Shown here piece by piece: positions 33,301-46,453 of a stretch of 64,000 bases of DNA. The stretch comes from Polytrichum commune (lineage: Eukaryota; Streptophyta; Polytrichopsida; Polytrichales; Polytrichaceae), in contig OX485808.1 in the NCBI GenBank assembly GCA_950295325.1, positions 20,232,527 to 20,296,526 of the forward strand. Direction: 5' to 3'. The translations under genes and the position numbers were made by a program. Every line of letters begins with the position of its first letter. The first letter of the stretch is position 1. Under the pieces are notes generated by a model. The model was not told where the DNA came from. It saw nothing but the letters and a program-made list of their open reading frames with translations, and made no database searches.

Positions 33301-35067
33301 CTCAGGTTGAAGTGGGACACTCCCAAATTAGCTCTAGCATCCCATGTAAGAACCCCCCTACGACTCCACAGTTGTTGCAACTCATCTACCAGAGGTTGTA
33401 CGAAGACATCAATATTTGAACCTGTTAGACTTAATTTAGTTGGAATCAGAAGACATAACATTACAAAGTATTTTTTGGTTACCAACCACGGAGGCAAGTT
33501 GTAGTTGAACACAATGACTGGAGTTAAGCTTTGGGTTGAGCGTTTCTCAGAATATGGGTTCATGCCGTCCAGGGCAAGTCCTAGATGGATATCCCGCGGA
33601 TCTCGACCGAACATATCATTGCCCGCTTCAGGTTCCAGTTCTGTGTTCACAAAATTCCACTGTGGAGAATCAGCAGTGTGTCTCATCTTTCCATCAACCG
33701 ACTTGTTAAAATAGTGCCATACATTTAACTTTGACAACTTCTTAGAGCTAAACATCCTTTGCAGCTGAGGGATAAGGGGAAAATGACGCAATATCAAAGT
33801 CGGTACCCTTGACCTCCCGCACATTCTGTACCTATCATGCTCACACACTGGACATTTCTCAACATCCTCTAAATCACCATTAAATAAACAACACCCATTA
33901 GGACAAGCATGTATCATGTTATATGCCAACCCAAGTCTCCGCAGAATTTTGCTCGCCTCATACTCCGTTTTCGGAAGACAATTTCCCGCGGGCAGAATAC
34001 TCATACTCAGGAGCATAAGTAGCTCATTCGTAAATGTGTTGGACACACCGTGTGTCTTACAACAATTCACTATGAGCAAGGTTGCGCATAGCATGGACAA
34101 GGTGCTGCCCTCATACAAGGGCAGTGTTGCGGCAATATCAAATTCGGGATTCGAACCCATTCGGTCCTCGGGAATTTGACCCAGCAGCTCTTCCAGGTCC
34201 TCCTCATCACTCTGTTCGTCGTCCGATGCATCCCCTGGCTCCCTCCTGGAGGAATCACTAGAGTTCTCCTCCGCGTCCCCATCTTCGGCCCCTAAATTGG
34301 CCGAACCCTCCTCTCCGCTGGAGCCTCCATCGACATTGCTTGTTCCATGTTGACGTGGGCATTGGCTGTGATCGTTACTGCAATTGGACTGCAGGGACCT
34401 TGTTTGAAACTCAGCAATGTATTCACCTTCTGACCGCACATTAATGTTGCTCACAATATCCGCATCTCCGAGTCCATCCTGCCGGTGCTGCATTGGGGAC
34501 CCCTCTGCAACGGCAGCTTCGGGGCAGGCGGCCACAGCCGCACGCATGTGTATGTTGTCCGCAAACGTGAAAGCATTCCTCACCATCATCCCAATTCCAA
34601 CGCCGTCGTCGAGAGCTATCTCAGCTATTGGCTCATTCAGGCCGAGAAATGCTCGAGCGTGTGAGCCAATGTGCTGATCCCACTCCTCGTCAGATGAGTC
34701 ATAGTCGTCACCCTAAATGTCAACATACACCAATATTAAAACACACATCGACAACAAAATGGTCACGTCAATAATAAAGTTTAAGTATTTCATGACCACT
34801 CCCTCAACTATGGTCGATGTGCGTAATTACCTGTGTACTACCTCTCAAGGCACCATGTCGGCCCCGATGCCTGAGGTGCCTTGCAACTGTGCTGGTCTTG
34901 TAGGGTCGTCTCCGCCCCCCACAAAGATTGCAAGGGCACCTGTACCTAGACAATGCATTCCTGTCAGCACGATCCTCGTCTCGCTGCTGCAACTTCAAAT
35001 CCCTTGCCTTGATGCGGAGTGGATGGTCTAGTGGAAGCCGAGCTACTGGTTCACCCTCCATGCTCAT
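30326..35067 (-). CDS. CACTA transposase (TNP2/TnpD type), copy 1
   Basis: This is the DDE-type transposase that cuts and inserts the element. Five exons join in phase by GT-AG sites: 34831-35067, 32916-34712, 31526-32424, 30827-31403 and 30326-30673, giving 1285 aa with no stops. The start ATG at 35067 follows an in-frame TGA. Domains: an N-terminal Cys/His motif (C44-P-C-x2-C, H64-x2-H67), an acidic linker, then the Transposase_21 region with HACPNGCCLF (about 347-356), ALDGMNPYSEK (D461), TLHDFPAYG (D559), GCPVCG, and LDVMHIERN across the exon 2/3 join (E692). A DUF4218-like part follows (MKSHDFHIFFQFILP) and then a DUF4216-like part (GVLKEIIVVRY, YGFTIVRFN). The tail is RG repeats encoded by a CCCCTT minisatellite. 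D461, D559 and E692 are my candidate catalytic residues. It appears intact. Confidence 0.9.
30357..30395. repeat. (CCCCTT)n minisatellite coding an RG-rich tail
   Basis: About six CCCCTT units on the plus strand encode the (GR)n run near the transposase C-terminus on the minus strand. Copy 2 has the same number of units (51925-51963). Confidence 0.85.
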
Positions 35068-38000
35068 GCCTCAATCTGCATCATGTTTTAGCACCATGTT
35101 ATTCTTTAATGAACCCAGTCTTGCATAACAGAAGAACGTCCCAGCTACGGCAGGCGACACATAACTTTGGGCAGTCCAACATTCATAGTCTTGTAGACTT
35201 ATTGCACCATTACAATATGAGATCAATGTGAAGCAACTCACCTCGCACCTTGGCTAATTTGCTATCAACCACCTTAAAAGGGTGCAAATCATTCACTGAA
35301 GGGGACACCGATATTGCTAGTCATACACACGGTTTTCATCCACATCAACTCACGCCGGGGCACCAAGTAAAAATGGCGCTAAACCACTCCAGCATCCACA
35401 CTACTGTCTTGTTAGCTGTGTCGTTGACCATATACACAAGTTATTCACTCAGGCAATGGACCTTAGATATACTGCCAGCAACAGACACTCCGAAGAATCA
35501 TTAGGGCAAGTAGTGTTGTCAATGTCTGCCTGCAACAGGGGTTTCATGTAAGCATCCATACTTACATGGTCCTCGCAGATCTTCTGGTACACGCAATCTT
35601 ACCTCAACGGTTCCCCTGAGGACTCGATCGTCAGCCGGTGAAGCCCGGTTCCCTGCATCCTCCGCAGATAAAGACCCCATGCCTTCTACATACTGCTACT
35701 TGACACAAATACGAATCAGTACCTCCCATGAAAGTGAGGTGATCTTCACAGAATATGGGGACATTGCTTGACATAATTCAGGAGGTAAGATGGAAAGCCC
35801 ATCAAAGTCCTATTCATGTTGTTGCGCGCATTACGAAGGCACTTTATATGATCATGGTGCTCAATCAGTGGCTGCCATTCTCGACACAACCTGTTCTCCC
35901 ATACCCAACATCATCACCAGACTGGGTGAACCCTCTAACTTTTCGTACATTTCTCAGCTGAGTTGAGAATGACACACATTCTGACACACATCATACGCTC
36001 TTACACAGTGAACTAAGAATACGTTGTATGTTTAAACCATTAGACTTCTAACAATCCTCCAGGTTGAAGATGGTGTAGCCATTCTGGCAGGCAACTCAAC
36101 CGCAAACATCTACATCCTTGCAGCATGACAACCATGATAACTATATATTACTGAATCTGCCCATCTGTAACTGATGTTACACTCCGACTCTGCATTGCCG
36201 AAACAAGTCTGGCTACAGATCGAACTGCATAGGCAGTGTGTGGCATAACGGAACACGCAGGCACGACAATGTTGAAGAGGACCCAGTGGGTCAATCCATA
36301 GTGCTGAACCAAGCCATTGTTGCGTGGTCAACATTGGTGGAGGCAGGTTTCATATATTTTGGGTGAAAACATTAAGAATCGTATCGGCAAAGCACACTAG
36401 CCAAAAATGGGGCTTGGAAACTTACCTTTCGGATCGCAGACTCCGCTGTCAGATTGCATCTGACAACAGAATGCCCTTGTAATTACGTTCTGCTGCGACG
36501 GCGATCTCCTCCAATAGGTGTGACACTCCAAGTGCATACCCACACACAACTGGGTCAGTCGTCACGATAAAAACATACTGAAGAATGCTGACCAAGCTAA
36601 GGATGCAAGATGCCAATAATGACATAATGACATAATTGCTACACAGTTTGCCCGGAAATCCAGTTATAGAAGTTAAGAAAATGTCACAAAATAGATAACA
36701 ACGCCAAACATTCAAGCTACTCTGAGACAAGGGAGGACAGCAGCCACGCGTCCCTCGTCCGCCTCTGAGAGCGTGTGCAATTCAAGTCCCAATCACGGAG
36801 ACGTTCATTCTGCAATGAGGCACAAGATCAGTCATAGTACTGCAAGTTTTATGATCGGCACACGGCGATGACTTGATCTACTCGACACAATAACTACGAC
36901 ATGGCATGAACAAGGCTGATCCACGCCGTCATACAATCACCCACACACAGAAACATTGGGGCGGATCCACCACAAATCGCAGAGTGAATGGATCTAAACA
37001 ACACATCACGGCTACACAGAACCTGACATGTAGAACGCCAAGCTAGTCAGCAATGGCGCAAATTTCCTCGGGTGAAAGTGCGACGATGCCGTCATGTAGA
37101 CGGACAATAGAGCTTTGTAACACAGCTCTGGACCCGGGAGCCCAAACCGTCGCAGATATGCACACACAAGGTGAAGGACACATGAACTCTTCACAAAAGA
37201 AAGAGATAACCTCGGCAAGTTGCAACGTCGCAGACCCCGCAAAAGGCAGTCCTCGCCAAGATAGCCTCGGTTGTATCATTCACGCTTTGCGGCATGACAC
37301 AAAGGAACCTCACACAATGCGATCTACAATGGCGCAACGCGTCGTGAACGCCGATGCGTTACGCGGGGTATGTGTCCTCCCCTAAACCAGCAGAATGCAA
37401 CACACATCCAGCACCAAGATCGCTGAGTTGCCGTCTACTGCAATACGAGCTTGCCGAAACCTCCAAAAACCATGACAAAGCTGCGTACATGCAAGAGCAG
37501 ATGGGTAGAACGAACGGGGATGACAAGAATGGCGGAGTTCAAGCAGGGTGGAGCCTACCTGTGTAGAGCCCGCCGCCGAAAATACACAACCAGACTGCCC
37601 GATTAATTTTGGCCGTTGATGGCTCCCTGCCCGAGGCAATGTGCTGCCCGAGGCAATCTTGACCGTCCATCAGGGGGCGACGATGTGGATGGGAAAAGTT
37701 ATTCACACGTGTTGAGGATGACGTGTCTCCCACCACGTCATCGGTGGGGGCTGGAGTTAACCCCATGATTGCCATGGCCATGCTGCCAGGCCGCTGTGCG
37801 TACGTGGGGATTTGATCCAGCCCCCGGGTGATGATGGTTGAAGATCTTCGACACGATTCCCCTTCGCTCGAGGCTGGCAGTTGGCCCACCCTCATCAGGC
37901 ACACTTTGTTGCAGACTCTTCCCATTTCGACTTTCCCCCGGAACGGATCTCTTTCGCTTCAATTTCCCGCTGCTTGGCAATTGAATTTCCCTCGAGGTCC

Positions 38001-40257
38001 CTCTGAGTCGGTTTGGTTCTGCCTCGACTTGCATACATCCTGTCAATCACCTGCATTCGTTAGGAGTCTCTGTTAGGTGCATCGTCTCCTCGTCTCCGCG
38101 AATCTTTCTTTTCTCTCAGACTCACTACATCGTCTCCTCCTCGCCTTTCTCACATGAGCAGACTCTATCCTCAACATCAGCGTGCATTGCCTCTCGGTCT
38201 TTGTGTGCCTCCGCCTTGCTACCCTACACTGTACAAGGAGTGGAGTGTTGCAGTGATCCATGGTCACTTTCGCACTTGCCTCCCGTTGGCCAATCCAATC
38301 ACCTATCTGTGCGCAGCCTGTGGTTTCCATCTCATGCTGGCATAGGTGTGCAACATGTGCAGTTTTCATACACGCAAGTTTCCCTTCGTTCTTTGTCGCT
38401 CTGACCTGCCTATAGCATGCCGGATGCGGACCCTAAAGCATCGCCATGTTTTTTGCGCCAGGGGTCTTAGTCAAGCAACCTTCTTTTGGTGTTGAACCCT
38501 TCGCACGCCCCGTCGCCTTTGTCTGGGGGCTCGACTATCACTTGTGCGTCAGAGTGCACCAGTTTGTCTGCCTGTGCCACACAACCCCACACTGTGCACC
38601 CTGATGTGTTTGACCTGTGTTGGGTCGGTGTGCAAACCCAACATGTTGATGCTGCCAAGATCCCCCGCCAATGTTGTTGTTTTGAGCTACCTTTAACACG
38701 CAGGATGTGGCTGTGCCATTTTCCGTCATCAGTTTTTTCAATTTTGGTCTGCTTTCAGTTTGTTGGTGATTGTTTAGGCAACATTTGATACATATGTCCA
38801 TGTTAAAACTAAACCCTGCTCAAGTTGCCTCCTGTGAGTACGGTCTTGTTGTATCCGGTATGTGGCTATTTTGTGAAGACTCTTAGTCAGATCTGTTTTG
38901 AGTGGTGTATTGGCCCAGCATGTTTGCCTATTTCCCCTAGAATCAAATGTGTGGACTATGGTGATGGGCTATTACACCACGGAGAGATCATCTGTTACAG
39001 TTTTCCTGTCATCGTTCACTTCAAAATGACCATATCGTCATATTTTTCAGTCTTGGTCTGCGGCAAGTTTGTTGGTGAGTGTTTAGGCAGCATTTGATAC
39101 ATATGTCCATATTAATCTTCCTTGCTCAAGTTGCCTCCTGTGAGTATTCTCTTGTTGTTTCCGGTATGTGGGCATTGTTTGATCACTCCCAGACAGATAT
39201 GTTTTGAGTGGTGTATGGCAAAGTGTGTTACGACTATTTCCTCTATCCTCAAATGTATGTCATATGGGGATTGGCTATTACATCACGCAGAGTTCCCTCT
39301 GTAACAGTTTTCCTGTCATCGTGCATTTTGAAATGACCATATCAATGGTCCCCTCCTGGATGAGGGAACCACTGCGCAATTGTGCCGTCGACTCGCTGTA
39401 GTGTCGAAGTGGTCGTATTCGGGTGAGATGGCAATGGAAAAGTAGTCCGGTGCTAACTATTTTTTGGCATGCTTGTGACCACAATTATTTCTTAATCCGG
39501 GGTGACATTGTTTAGATGCGTGGTTGAGAGATAAACTTATGTGCTGGTATTCTCTATTAAAGACACTATGCTTAGAACAGTATTTTGCCTTTGGCACCAC
39601 TGCAGCGTCTTGAACGTGCACACAGGAATGTTGAAAACAAACCAGAAGAGGCTGTAAGTAATCCGATTTATGTAGCGATACTTTGCTCACCAATAGTTAG
39701 CAATGTCGATGTGGATCCCGTATGGCCATGTCCTGTGACATGTAGTTGTATGCTCCTTGGAACTACACACTCCCTGGGATTTGTCTTCCTTCCAATTCGT
39801 GGTCATTGCTTATGCCGTGTTCAAGTTGGACAACGGCAATAGTGTATTGTGTTTGATGCCGGTTTAAGGGTACACGCTGTGTCGTATATTTCTCCATGCT
39901 TGAGTATTCCGTGTTGCTGGATGTTAGATTCTTCTCTTTTGATTCTCTATGTGACACCCTTTTTAGGACTCTTCACAAAATTTCTCAACTTTTTCTAGCT
40001 TGCAGGCGGTGTACTTTTGCAGATCAGAGATCACTCTCCCATTGGTTCATGATTATGGAGTAGCAGGCCTCTTACATACACATTTCACATCAGCTTATCC
40101 AAGATCAGCAGGTTCTTTTCACTTTTCCATCATAAACCCATTTCCAGCCTCCATTCAACCTTGATCCGTATATTGATGGTCTGTAGTGTGTAGTGGTCTC
40201 AAATCAACCTCCATTTTTTATTAGGTTTCTCTATGGCAGAATTCAGTGATCGAGGCC
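35068..40257. promoter_or_regulatory. Divergent intergenic interval of the CACTA element, copy 1
   Basis: This separates the two divergent element genes. No conserved protein was recognised. The 36.7-38.6 kb part is notably CpG-rich (for example AACGCCGATGCGTTACGCGG near 37350) and probably holds both promoters. Several minus-strand donor-like sites (near 35240, 35600, 36425, 37555) suggest spliced untranslated leader exons of the transposase transcript. These are inferences from sequence character. Confidence 0.45.
38734..39344. repeat. ~309-bp tandem duplication inside the CACTA element, copy 1
   Basis: Two diverged units, 38734-39042 and 39043-39344, share in order TTGGTCTGC, GTTTGTTGGTGA, TTTAGGCA, ATTTGATACATATGTCCAT, GCTCAAGTTGCCTCCTGTGA, CCGGTATGTGG, TGTTTTGAGTGGTGTAT, GGCTATTACA and TTTTCCTGTCATCGT. 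They lie about 1-1.5 kb upstream of the accessory gene start, so a leader or regulatory role is possible. Confidence 0.75.
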
Positions 40258-43200
40258 ATGCCAGTTGCAATGCAAGATATGGCCAGGTATTGATGAAGTT
40301 GGTTGCAATGCCTCCGTGATAGTGCACAGATTCCACTCTGTAACTTTGGGCAGACACAATCTACGACCACAATTACGTGATCGCCCAACACTCAGAAGTC
40401 CTTCGCATAGTAGGGCCCCGATATTTTTCCCAGTTCTATATTGGACAATTATATGAATACTATGGCCGACCAATACAGTCAGGGGACCCTCACGGAATAT
40501 GACGTCGTGAGGAGCACCCAGTTTGTGGACGACTTGTCCCGACCGGTATGTGTTTCTCGCACTCTGCATCCTCAGTTGGCCAACACTAATGCATGGCCTT
40601 GTGGCAACATGGAAAACGTGCCTGTAAGTAATTCTGATTTATGCACATTCACATTGAATTGCACTCTTTTGCAACGTCGTTGAAGTAGTTAGCTGTCATT
40701 TCCACCACAAATAGGTCTTGCATTGACACTCATGTGTTCCCCCTTTGTATATACAGGTATTTAGAGGTGCATCAGCGCAACCACAGAGGATCGACCAATC
40801 ACAGGTCCGACCCCTCCCCTCCTCACCAGTGCAGTCGCCCTGAGATCATACCGATGTCTCTTTATTGTCCTTCTCCCGTGCATTATGAATTGGATGTAAT
40901 GCAGTTCTCTCCTGGCATTGCCAATGTAACATATTGGATGCCCTGCATATAGTTGTCTAGGTTCCGTGCTCATGGTTGGTATGCCCCAGACGAAGATAAA
41001 CTTGCCTACTCACAAATCATTGTATGCAGATATTCAGCATGCCTTATTCAGCGCCCTATCACCAACAACAGAACACAATTCCGTGGCAATCTGTCCAGCC
41101 GGTTTATGGAAGTATGGGTGGTCTACCCCAATCCATGTACAATCCGTATATTGGTACACCAGTTACTCCATCCAATGCATACAACAATCACGTGTCATAT
41201 CCTGCACAGCCACGAGACACGCAGTTCGATGGGACTACCTCTGGCCGCGCATTGTTGCCGCAGCAGAATCGGCCACAAGGTGCACCATTTGGCTCCCCAC
41301 CCAGTCATGCGGCAGCCGCAGAATACTACACATCAGGACAGGTGCAAAATCCACCACATGAAAGTACGCAACCTCGCACACGGACACAGTGTATGCCTGT
41401 GGAAGCTGCGGAGGGCCAGACAGTTGCTGGACTCCTAACTGGAATGGGACAAGGCAGTTGTGGGCAACAAAGAGAAACCCATACAACCAGAGATACGAGT
41501 GGGGGTCGTGTGGAGTCTAGCAAGGTTTTGGGAGCAGAGAGTGCACGGCCAGCGCCATCAACATTGGGGCGGCAATCTGTTCACACAGTTGCCAGTGCCC
41601 ATACATCATCGGAAGGAGGTACCTTGCGCGACCGGCGTCACTCCCTGAAGGAGCCATCTTTGGTGATAAATACAAACAATAGCCCCACATTGTTAAGTCC
41701 AACATCCAGTAAGTCATCCCCACCCTCCACGTTGTCACAGAGAAAGCAACTTAGAGTAGAAGAGAAGTCATATCTAAAAGAAGTGAAAAGATCCATTGCA
41801 GAAGGTAGAGTGCCACAAGTCCGGCTCGAACAAAACCACAATGGTGCCATAGTCAAATACAAAGCGCAATTCTTGAACGCACTCAAACTAGCTGCACTTG
41901 CAATTGTTCCATGCGCCGATATAGACATAAAGAATCCATGCACCATGCAAGAAATCATGAGAGAAGTGAAGCGACAGTTCATAATAGAGAAGCCACTCCC
42001 GGACGGCATGGTAGAGGGGTATCTCCAACGTCTATACAAGAGAAATAGATCATTGTATCATCGTCAATGGCTCCTACACGGTGATAGTAGCAGGCCTGAT
42101 GATTGTTCATCAGCGGCATGGTTGCAATTGGTAGATTACTGGAAGTCATCGGAAGGGAGCAGAGAATGCGAGAGAAACAAGGCAAATGCATCAACAAAGA
42201 AAGGCACGGGAGTACGTTATCATATCCTCTCCTTGTACTATGAAAATTTGTAATGAGGATTCAGCTGTTCCTAGTTCAGGAATTGTGAGGTCCACCGTTC
42301 TTTGGTGGCTGCAAGGATTTGTCTCCCCTCACACCTCCTTGGGGTGTGCAATTCTTGACACCTGTCCTAACTCATCACTTTGTTTGGGTGTATGTAGGCA
42401 AAACGCCATAGTACCTCCAGAGATAGGAGATCCACAACCGAAAGTGAAGGTGGCGCTCGTTGCAGCTCCTATGCGCAGGAGAAAGCACATCCGGTAATAT
42501 CATGAACCCCTAAATGGCCACTTTATTGTGTTTGCATGAATTTTCCAACACAGGAGTCCCACTGATTGACGGCAGGAGTTCAGGAAGTATAACACTTGTA
42601 TTTTCCCCCTAAACCAGACTGCACACGTAGAATCTCTAACCCATGGGTGTGCTGCCCATGTTATGAACCTGCAGAAAGAAAATCCCTTACGGGGTACGGG
42701 ACTGCCGCGTCTATCGCACACATCGTCGTCATCGAAAATTTCTTCTTCGGACGGTCTTGTGGAGCGACCGCCCATGCTCGACATTAGCAACAAACTCCAT
42801 GCATTGGTAGATGAGTTTGTATCTAATTTGTCGTCAGAATGTGACTCTCTAGCTAACATTGTCTGTGTTGAAGCCCATAAGTATGTCGCACACGACAGTG
42901 CATTAACTCAGACACAGACTCAGAGGCCGAGCAATCGCACGACGTCAGAGGTGTTGAAGGGGTTGACCAGGCCCTCCACCACTCCCTTAACCACATTGCA
43001 GAATAGAGAAGGCAAGTCACATGTGCAACCGGGCAAACCAAACTTCCAGGCAGGCAACAAAGGAAATAGAGAGGAGGACAGTGACTTGCGATACATGAAG
43101 AACACGAAGGCGAAAAGTGCAGCTCCGCAGGAGTTGGACGACACAGTTCCCTTTAGAGTTCTGGAAGTGGATATTGAGGTCCAGACGGCGAAGGATGTCC

Positions 43201-44544
43201 CACATCGTGGCGGCCGCACAAATCACACGGCGGCGAGAGGGAGACCCAACCAACCTGTTGAGCTATTGTCATCCGACTCAACTTCGGATGAAAGCCCTCG
43301 TGCACGCGCCAAACAATCTGTGAGAAAGCCAGTCACCCAATTTGCCACAAAGGGAAGAGACTCAACCTCTCAAAGGAGCTCAAGAAGGAAGGAGACTAGG
43401 AGCCCCTCCTGGTCTCCAGAGAGTTCACATTTGATGAACTATTCATATGAGGAGGATACGGCAGGACTTGGTGGGACAAGTCCTCATGGTGAAACGACGT
43501 TCCCAAAGTTGAGGTGGCCTGCGGACTTAGGCGATGGCTACCTTGATGGAGGTTCTGGTCAGAAAAGTGACGACAATGATGTACATAGCAAAACAATGAA
43601 CGGGCCCAAACATGAAAGGTTAAAATCCGATGTGGACATCAGCCTGGAAGAGGGTGATGAATCTAATGGAGAAGATACTGGACGCGATGCAATCCAAACA
43701 GAATCAGATGGCGAAGAGCTGCCTGTGCTACCCAAGGTTCCAGTGAAGCGGAAGGTGGCGAATCCACCCAAAGTCTCCGAGAGAAGGACCCAAAGAGGCA
43801 ATGCAAAAAGTACAAGTCCCTCGACAAAGAGACAGAGAACTCCGCAGATGGATGCATCTGTCATCACTCAACTTTCATTTGCCAGGCGGCCTCCCAATAG
43901 TGTGAGTGTTCCACCTTCTGGTTGTGACTGTAATGCATAATAGAATTGTCGTCTTCAAAGTTGGCTGAAGTTGACCCTGTAATTAAACGAATGGCAGTGA
44001 CTTGATATAATTGTGGGTATCGATATTTGTGTCGCAGAGTCCAATCAGAGTCAGAGTAAAGGTTTGGGTTTTGCATCCAAAGTTCGACGGGAAGGTTGTG
44101 GCGGAGGCCTACGCCGGAATCAACCACAAGTCTAGGTGCCTAAACGACGAGCAGGATTTATGCAAGAAAGGAGAACAAATGATTAGTGTAATAAGAGTGT
44201 TCTACAAAGACACTCCGGTGATGTTCAAGAAGGAAGGGCGCTACCCAAAGCACATCGCCTTCCTGGACCAAGCAGAGGGACTGCCCAACAGTCCCATATT
44301 GTGGGGCGTATGCTACATAATGCAGATTCCGACTATGGAAGAAATAACTCGGTTGATGGGTAAGCTCACCTCAGCTGTTTGTGGCAGGGCATCCTCCAAT
44401 GCGGTTGGAGAGGGGCCGAAAGGGAAGAGAACGAACTCACCATCCACCACGACAGAATCTTTGGAAGCTGCCAAGCCGCGGGATTCTTCGCAATTGAGGA
44501 AGAAGACCGAGCAGAACAGACCCCCCAACAAGAAGGGTACCTAA
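40258..44544 (+). CDS. CACTA accessory protein (TnpA / Ptta-En-Spm-like), copy 1
   Basis: The TnpA-type protein binds subterminal repeats and assists transposition. Seven exons join in phase by GT-AG sites: 40258-40286, 40434-40623, 40757-40804, 41030-42211, 42398-42493, 42576-43901 and 44038-44544, giving 1125 aa. The start ATG at 40258 is chosen because only this frame meets the exon 2 acceptor in phase. The N-terminal third is low-complexity (Q, P, S rich). The conserved part is AAWLQLVDYWKSSEG then ECERNKANAS and, after a splice, AKRHSTSRDRR, resembling the W..LV..W and NR/HT block of the plant En/Spm transposase family (about residues 455-500). A long acidic and basic linker follows. The C-terminus has VRVKVWVLHPKFDGKVVAEA and YPKHIAFLDQAEG. 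Exon 1 is the least certain. The gene appears intact. Confidence 0.72.
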
Positions 44545-46269
44545 ATGCCAAACAAAGTGAATGGTAAGAGGAAGGTCCCACCCAATGTCAATTGCAATGT
44601 TTGAGTCTTGTAAGTAGTGTTATTTGCAGTAACAGACCCTCACGCGAAGCACAAGGAGTTGACGGATTTGTCGCCGACAAATTGTAGTGGAACTGATCCA
44701 ATTCAGCCCTGTATTTGTTGACCCTCAACCCCAATATGCATAATAATTTCGGTTGTGCAGCTGTGCCCCCTATGTGTAGTAGGAGGTGGAGATTTATTAA
44801 TTAAGGTGCAGGAAAGCTGTGCGGCCAAATTCAGCATATAAATGTCAACAACACGTGATATGTTTACAGGCGACGAGTTCCCCCCACCCCCTCCCCACCA
44901 TTCATGGATTTTGTTTATTGATAATGTCACTTTTATTACATCACATATTTTATGTTGGATGATCCCTTGAATGAGTTCATGAGGACACTTGTTTGGATAT
45001 GAAATGTTGTTACTTGCAAGGTTTAGCCTCACGCCAGCCATGCACGGTATTTGTGAGAACACCCAGAACTTTGAAGAATAGTATGTAGTGCAGGTGCAGA
45101 CTATTGTTTATCAACGCATTGTAATTGAGGTGTGCCGCACAGTAAGCTGCTCGGCATTCCTTGGACACACATGCAAGCTGATATGAATGTGTTGAAAGGA
45201 CAGGTTGTATTTCACACCTACTCGCAGCGACATATTTAGAGGCATGACTCCGAATTTGTCCGGGAATTTTAACGTCCAGGTGGTTTCTTGCAGTACGGGG
45301 ACGGTGTCGCAATCTGTTTATGAGTCGGTTACCTGGAATTCGTGCTGGATGCAGACATTGATGACTGCCCACAGCGAAATTGGACTGCCCTCTGGAGAAG
45401 AGCCCCAGCATATGGAGCACAGCAACCCGGTGGAACACATAATGGAAATTGTGGAATCTTGATTGACAAAGTTGGTGGGAGCGATTGGAATGAGCCTACA
45501 TTTGGTCACCGTGGAAGGAGACCATCGGACGACGCTGTAACTAGGAGATATGTATTTTAGTATGGACATATGTAGGAATTTCCGAGTTCCATGAACTGCA
45601 TAATTAGATGATGTCAATGCCACAGTTTACATATGGACATGTTTTTGTAGGATGAAGCAAGAAGTTTGCCTTGGTCTTATGTGGAGTGATATGTGGCTCT
45701 GATACTCACAAATGACCACAAAATTGTAGACTTGATGGCAAGGAGGACATATATGATTTCAAAACATTCTGGCGTTGAATTGGCAATTTTGAATGATACC
45801 CAATTTATGTGGCGAGAGTTCCTTGCTCGTCCTCCATTATATGTGTTGGTTTTCGTGGAAAGCAACGTATATGCTGCATTTTTTTCACTTTACAATGGTG
45901 TAGTTACTGGCATAATGCCCTGCATTCTAATGAGCTAAGAATTGTTGTTATCGGAGTGTTGCATACATCTTGTACGCTCCGAGTATGAAGCAATCCATGG
46001 GCATGCATGAAATGTCTGTGAACATTGGATTGATACAATATTATGTACAGCATTAAGTGCATTGATCCATTGCCGTATGCATGGGTTTCTCGTTTTTAGT
46101 CTGCAACTTCATTTTGAGCAGGTTCCATGTGATGTGTCGGTGTCAGAATCACATTTCACACGACACATAGGCAGTAAAACCAACTTTGTACACATCCAAA
46201 CTCAATTTGCTGAGGTTCCGTTGCCCTTCATTCTACTGAAAGACTAGCCACTCAAAGGTGTTCTTCTCA
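44545..46269. other. Region 3' of the accessory gene, copy 1
   Basis: This region holds an open plus-strand block at about 45325-45560 that reads DIDDCPQRNWTALWRRAPAY and HNGNCGILIDKVGGSDWN. It looks coding but is not assignable. No CACTA 3' terminus or copy of the subterminal CGAGTG palindromes was found. How much belongs to the element is unknown, because copy 2 ends before this point. Confidence 0.35.
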
Positions 46270-46453
46270 CTATTGTTCTTTAACCATGTGCATCCGATGT
46301 GGAATAAATTCATGTTTGAATCTCTGCTTAGTCGTGACCTCAGACCTATGGCACCCTGAACCTGTGCGTTGATGGCTTATTCGTCGGGGCCTCCATTTTT
46401 GGAGGTGTCTCCTTAATGTTGCCCACCATTTAGCATCGTGAGTTGAGCTCCAG
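46270..46453 (-). pseudogene. Possible Ty3/gypsy gag fragment
   Basis: On the minus strand the frame reads THDAKWWATLRRHLQKW and later QRFKHEFIPHRMHMVKEQ, then a stop. This fits the gypsy gag pattern of A-x-WW followed by W/x-F-x2-EF-x-P and V-KEQ. It is cut off by the assembly gap. It is opposite in strand to the pol fragment beyond the gap, so the two are not simply one element. Confidence 0.4.

Larger units (their letters stand above)
25669..46269. mobile_element. Large CACTA (En/Spm) element, copy 1, carrying a captured host gene
   Basis: The 5' end is CACTAGTAGAAAACATGG, preceded by TCA, a possible 3-bp target duplication. Inside, in order, are a hairpin in the terminal repeat, subterminal palindromes (26585-26670), a captured methionyl-tRNA synthetase fragment (28020-29294), a minus-strand TNP2 transposase (30326-35067), a CpG-rich divergent promoter interval, and a plus-strand accessory protein gene (40258-44544). 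The expected 3' end (…TTTTCTACTAGTG) is not found before the gap at 46454. The right limit given is where gypsy gag-like sequence begins, and it is provisional. At 20 kb or more this is very large for the superfamily. It appears identical to the element at 47237 over the shared 16.7 kb. Confidence 0.85.

Noticed and set aside
40232-40285. ATG at 40232 as start of the accessory gene
   Set aside because: Its frame (MAEFSDRGH) reaches the exon 1 donor in phase 0 and cannot join the only exon 2 acceptor. The ATG at 40258 joins correctly.
45325-45560. Ulp1-type protease exon
   Set aside because: QQPGGTHNGNCGILI vaguely recalls the PQQxNGxDCG motif, but no catalytic His/Asp region could be found upstream.
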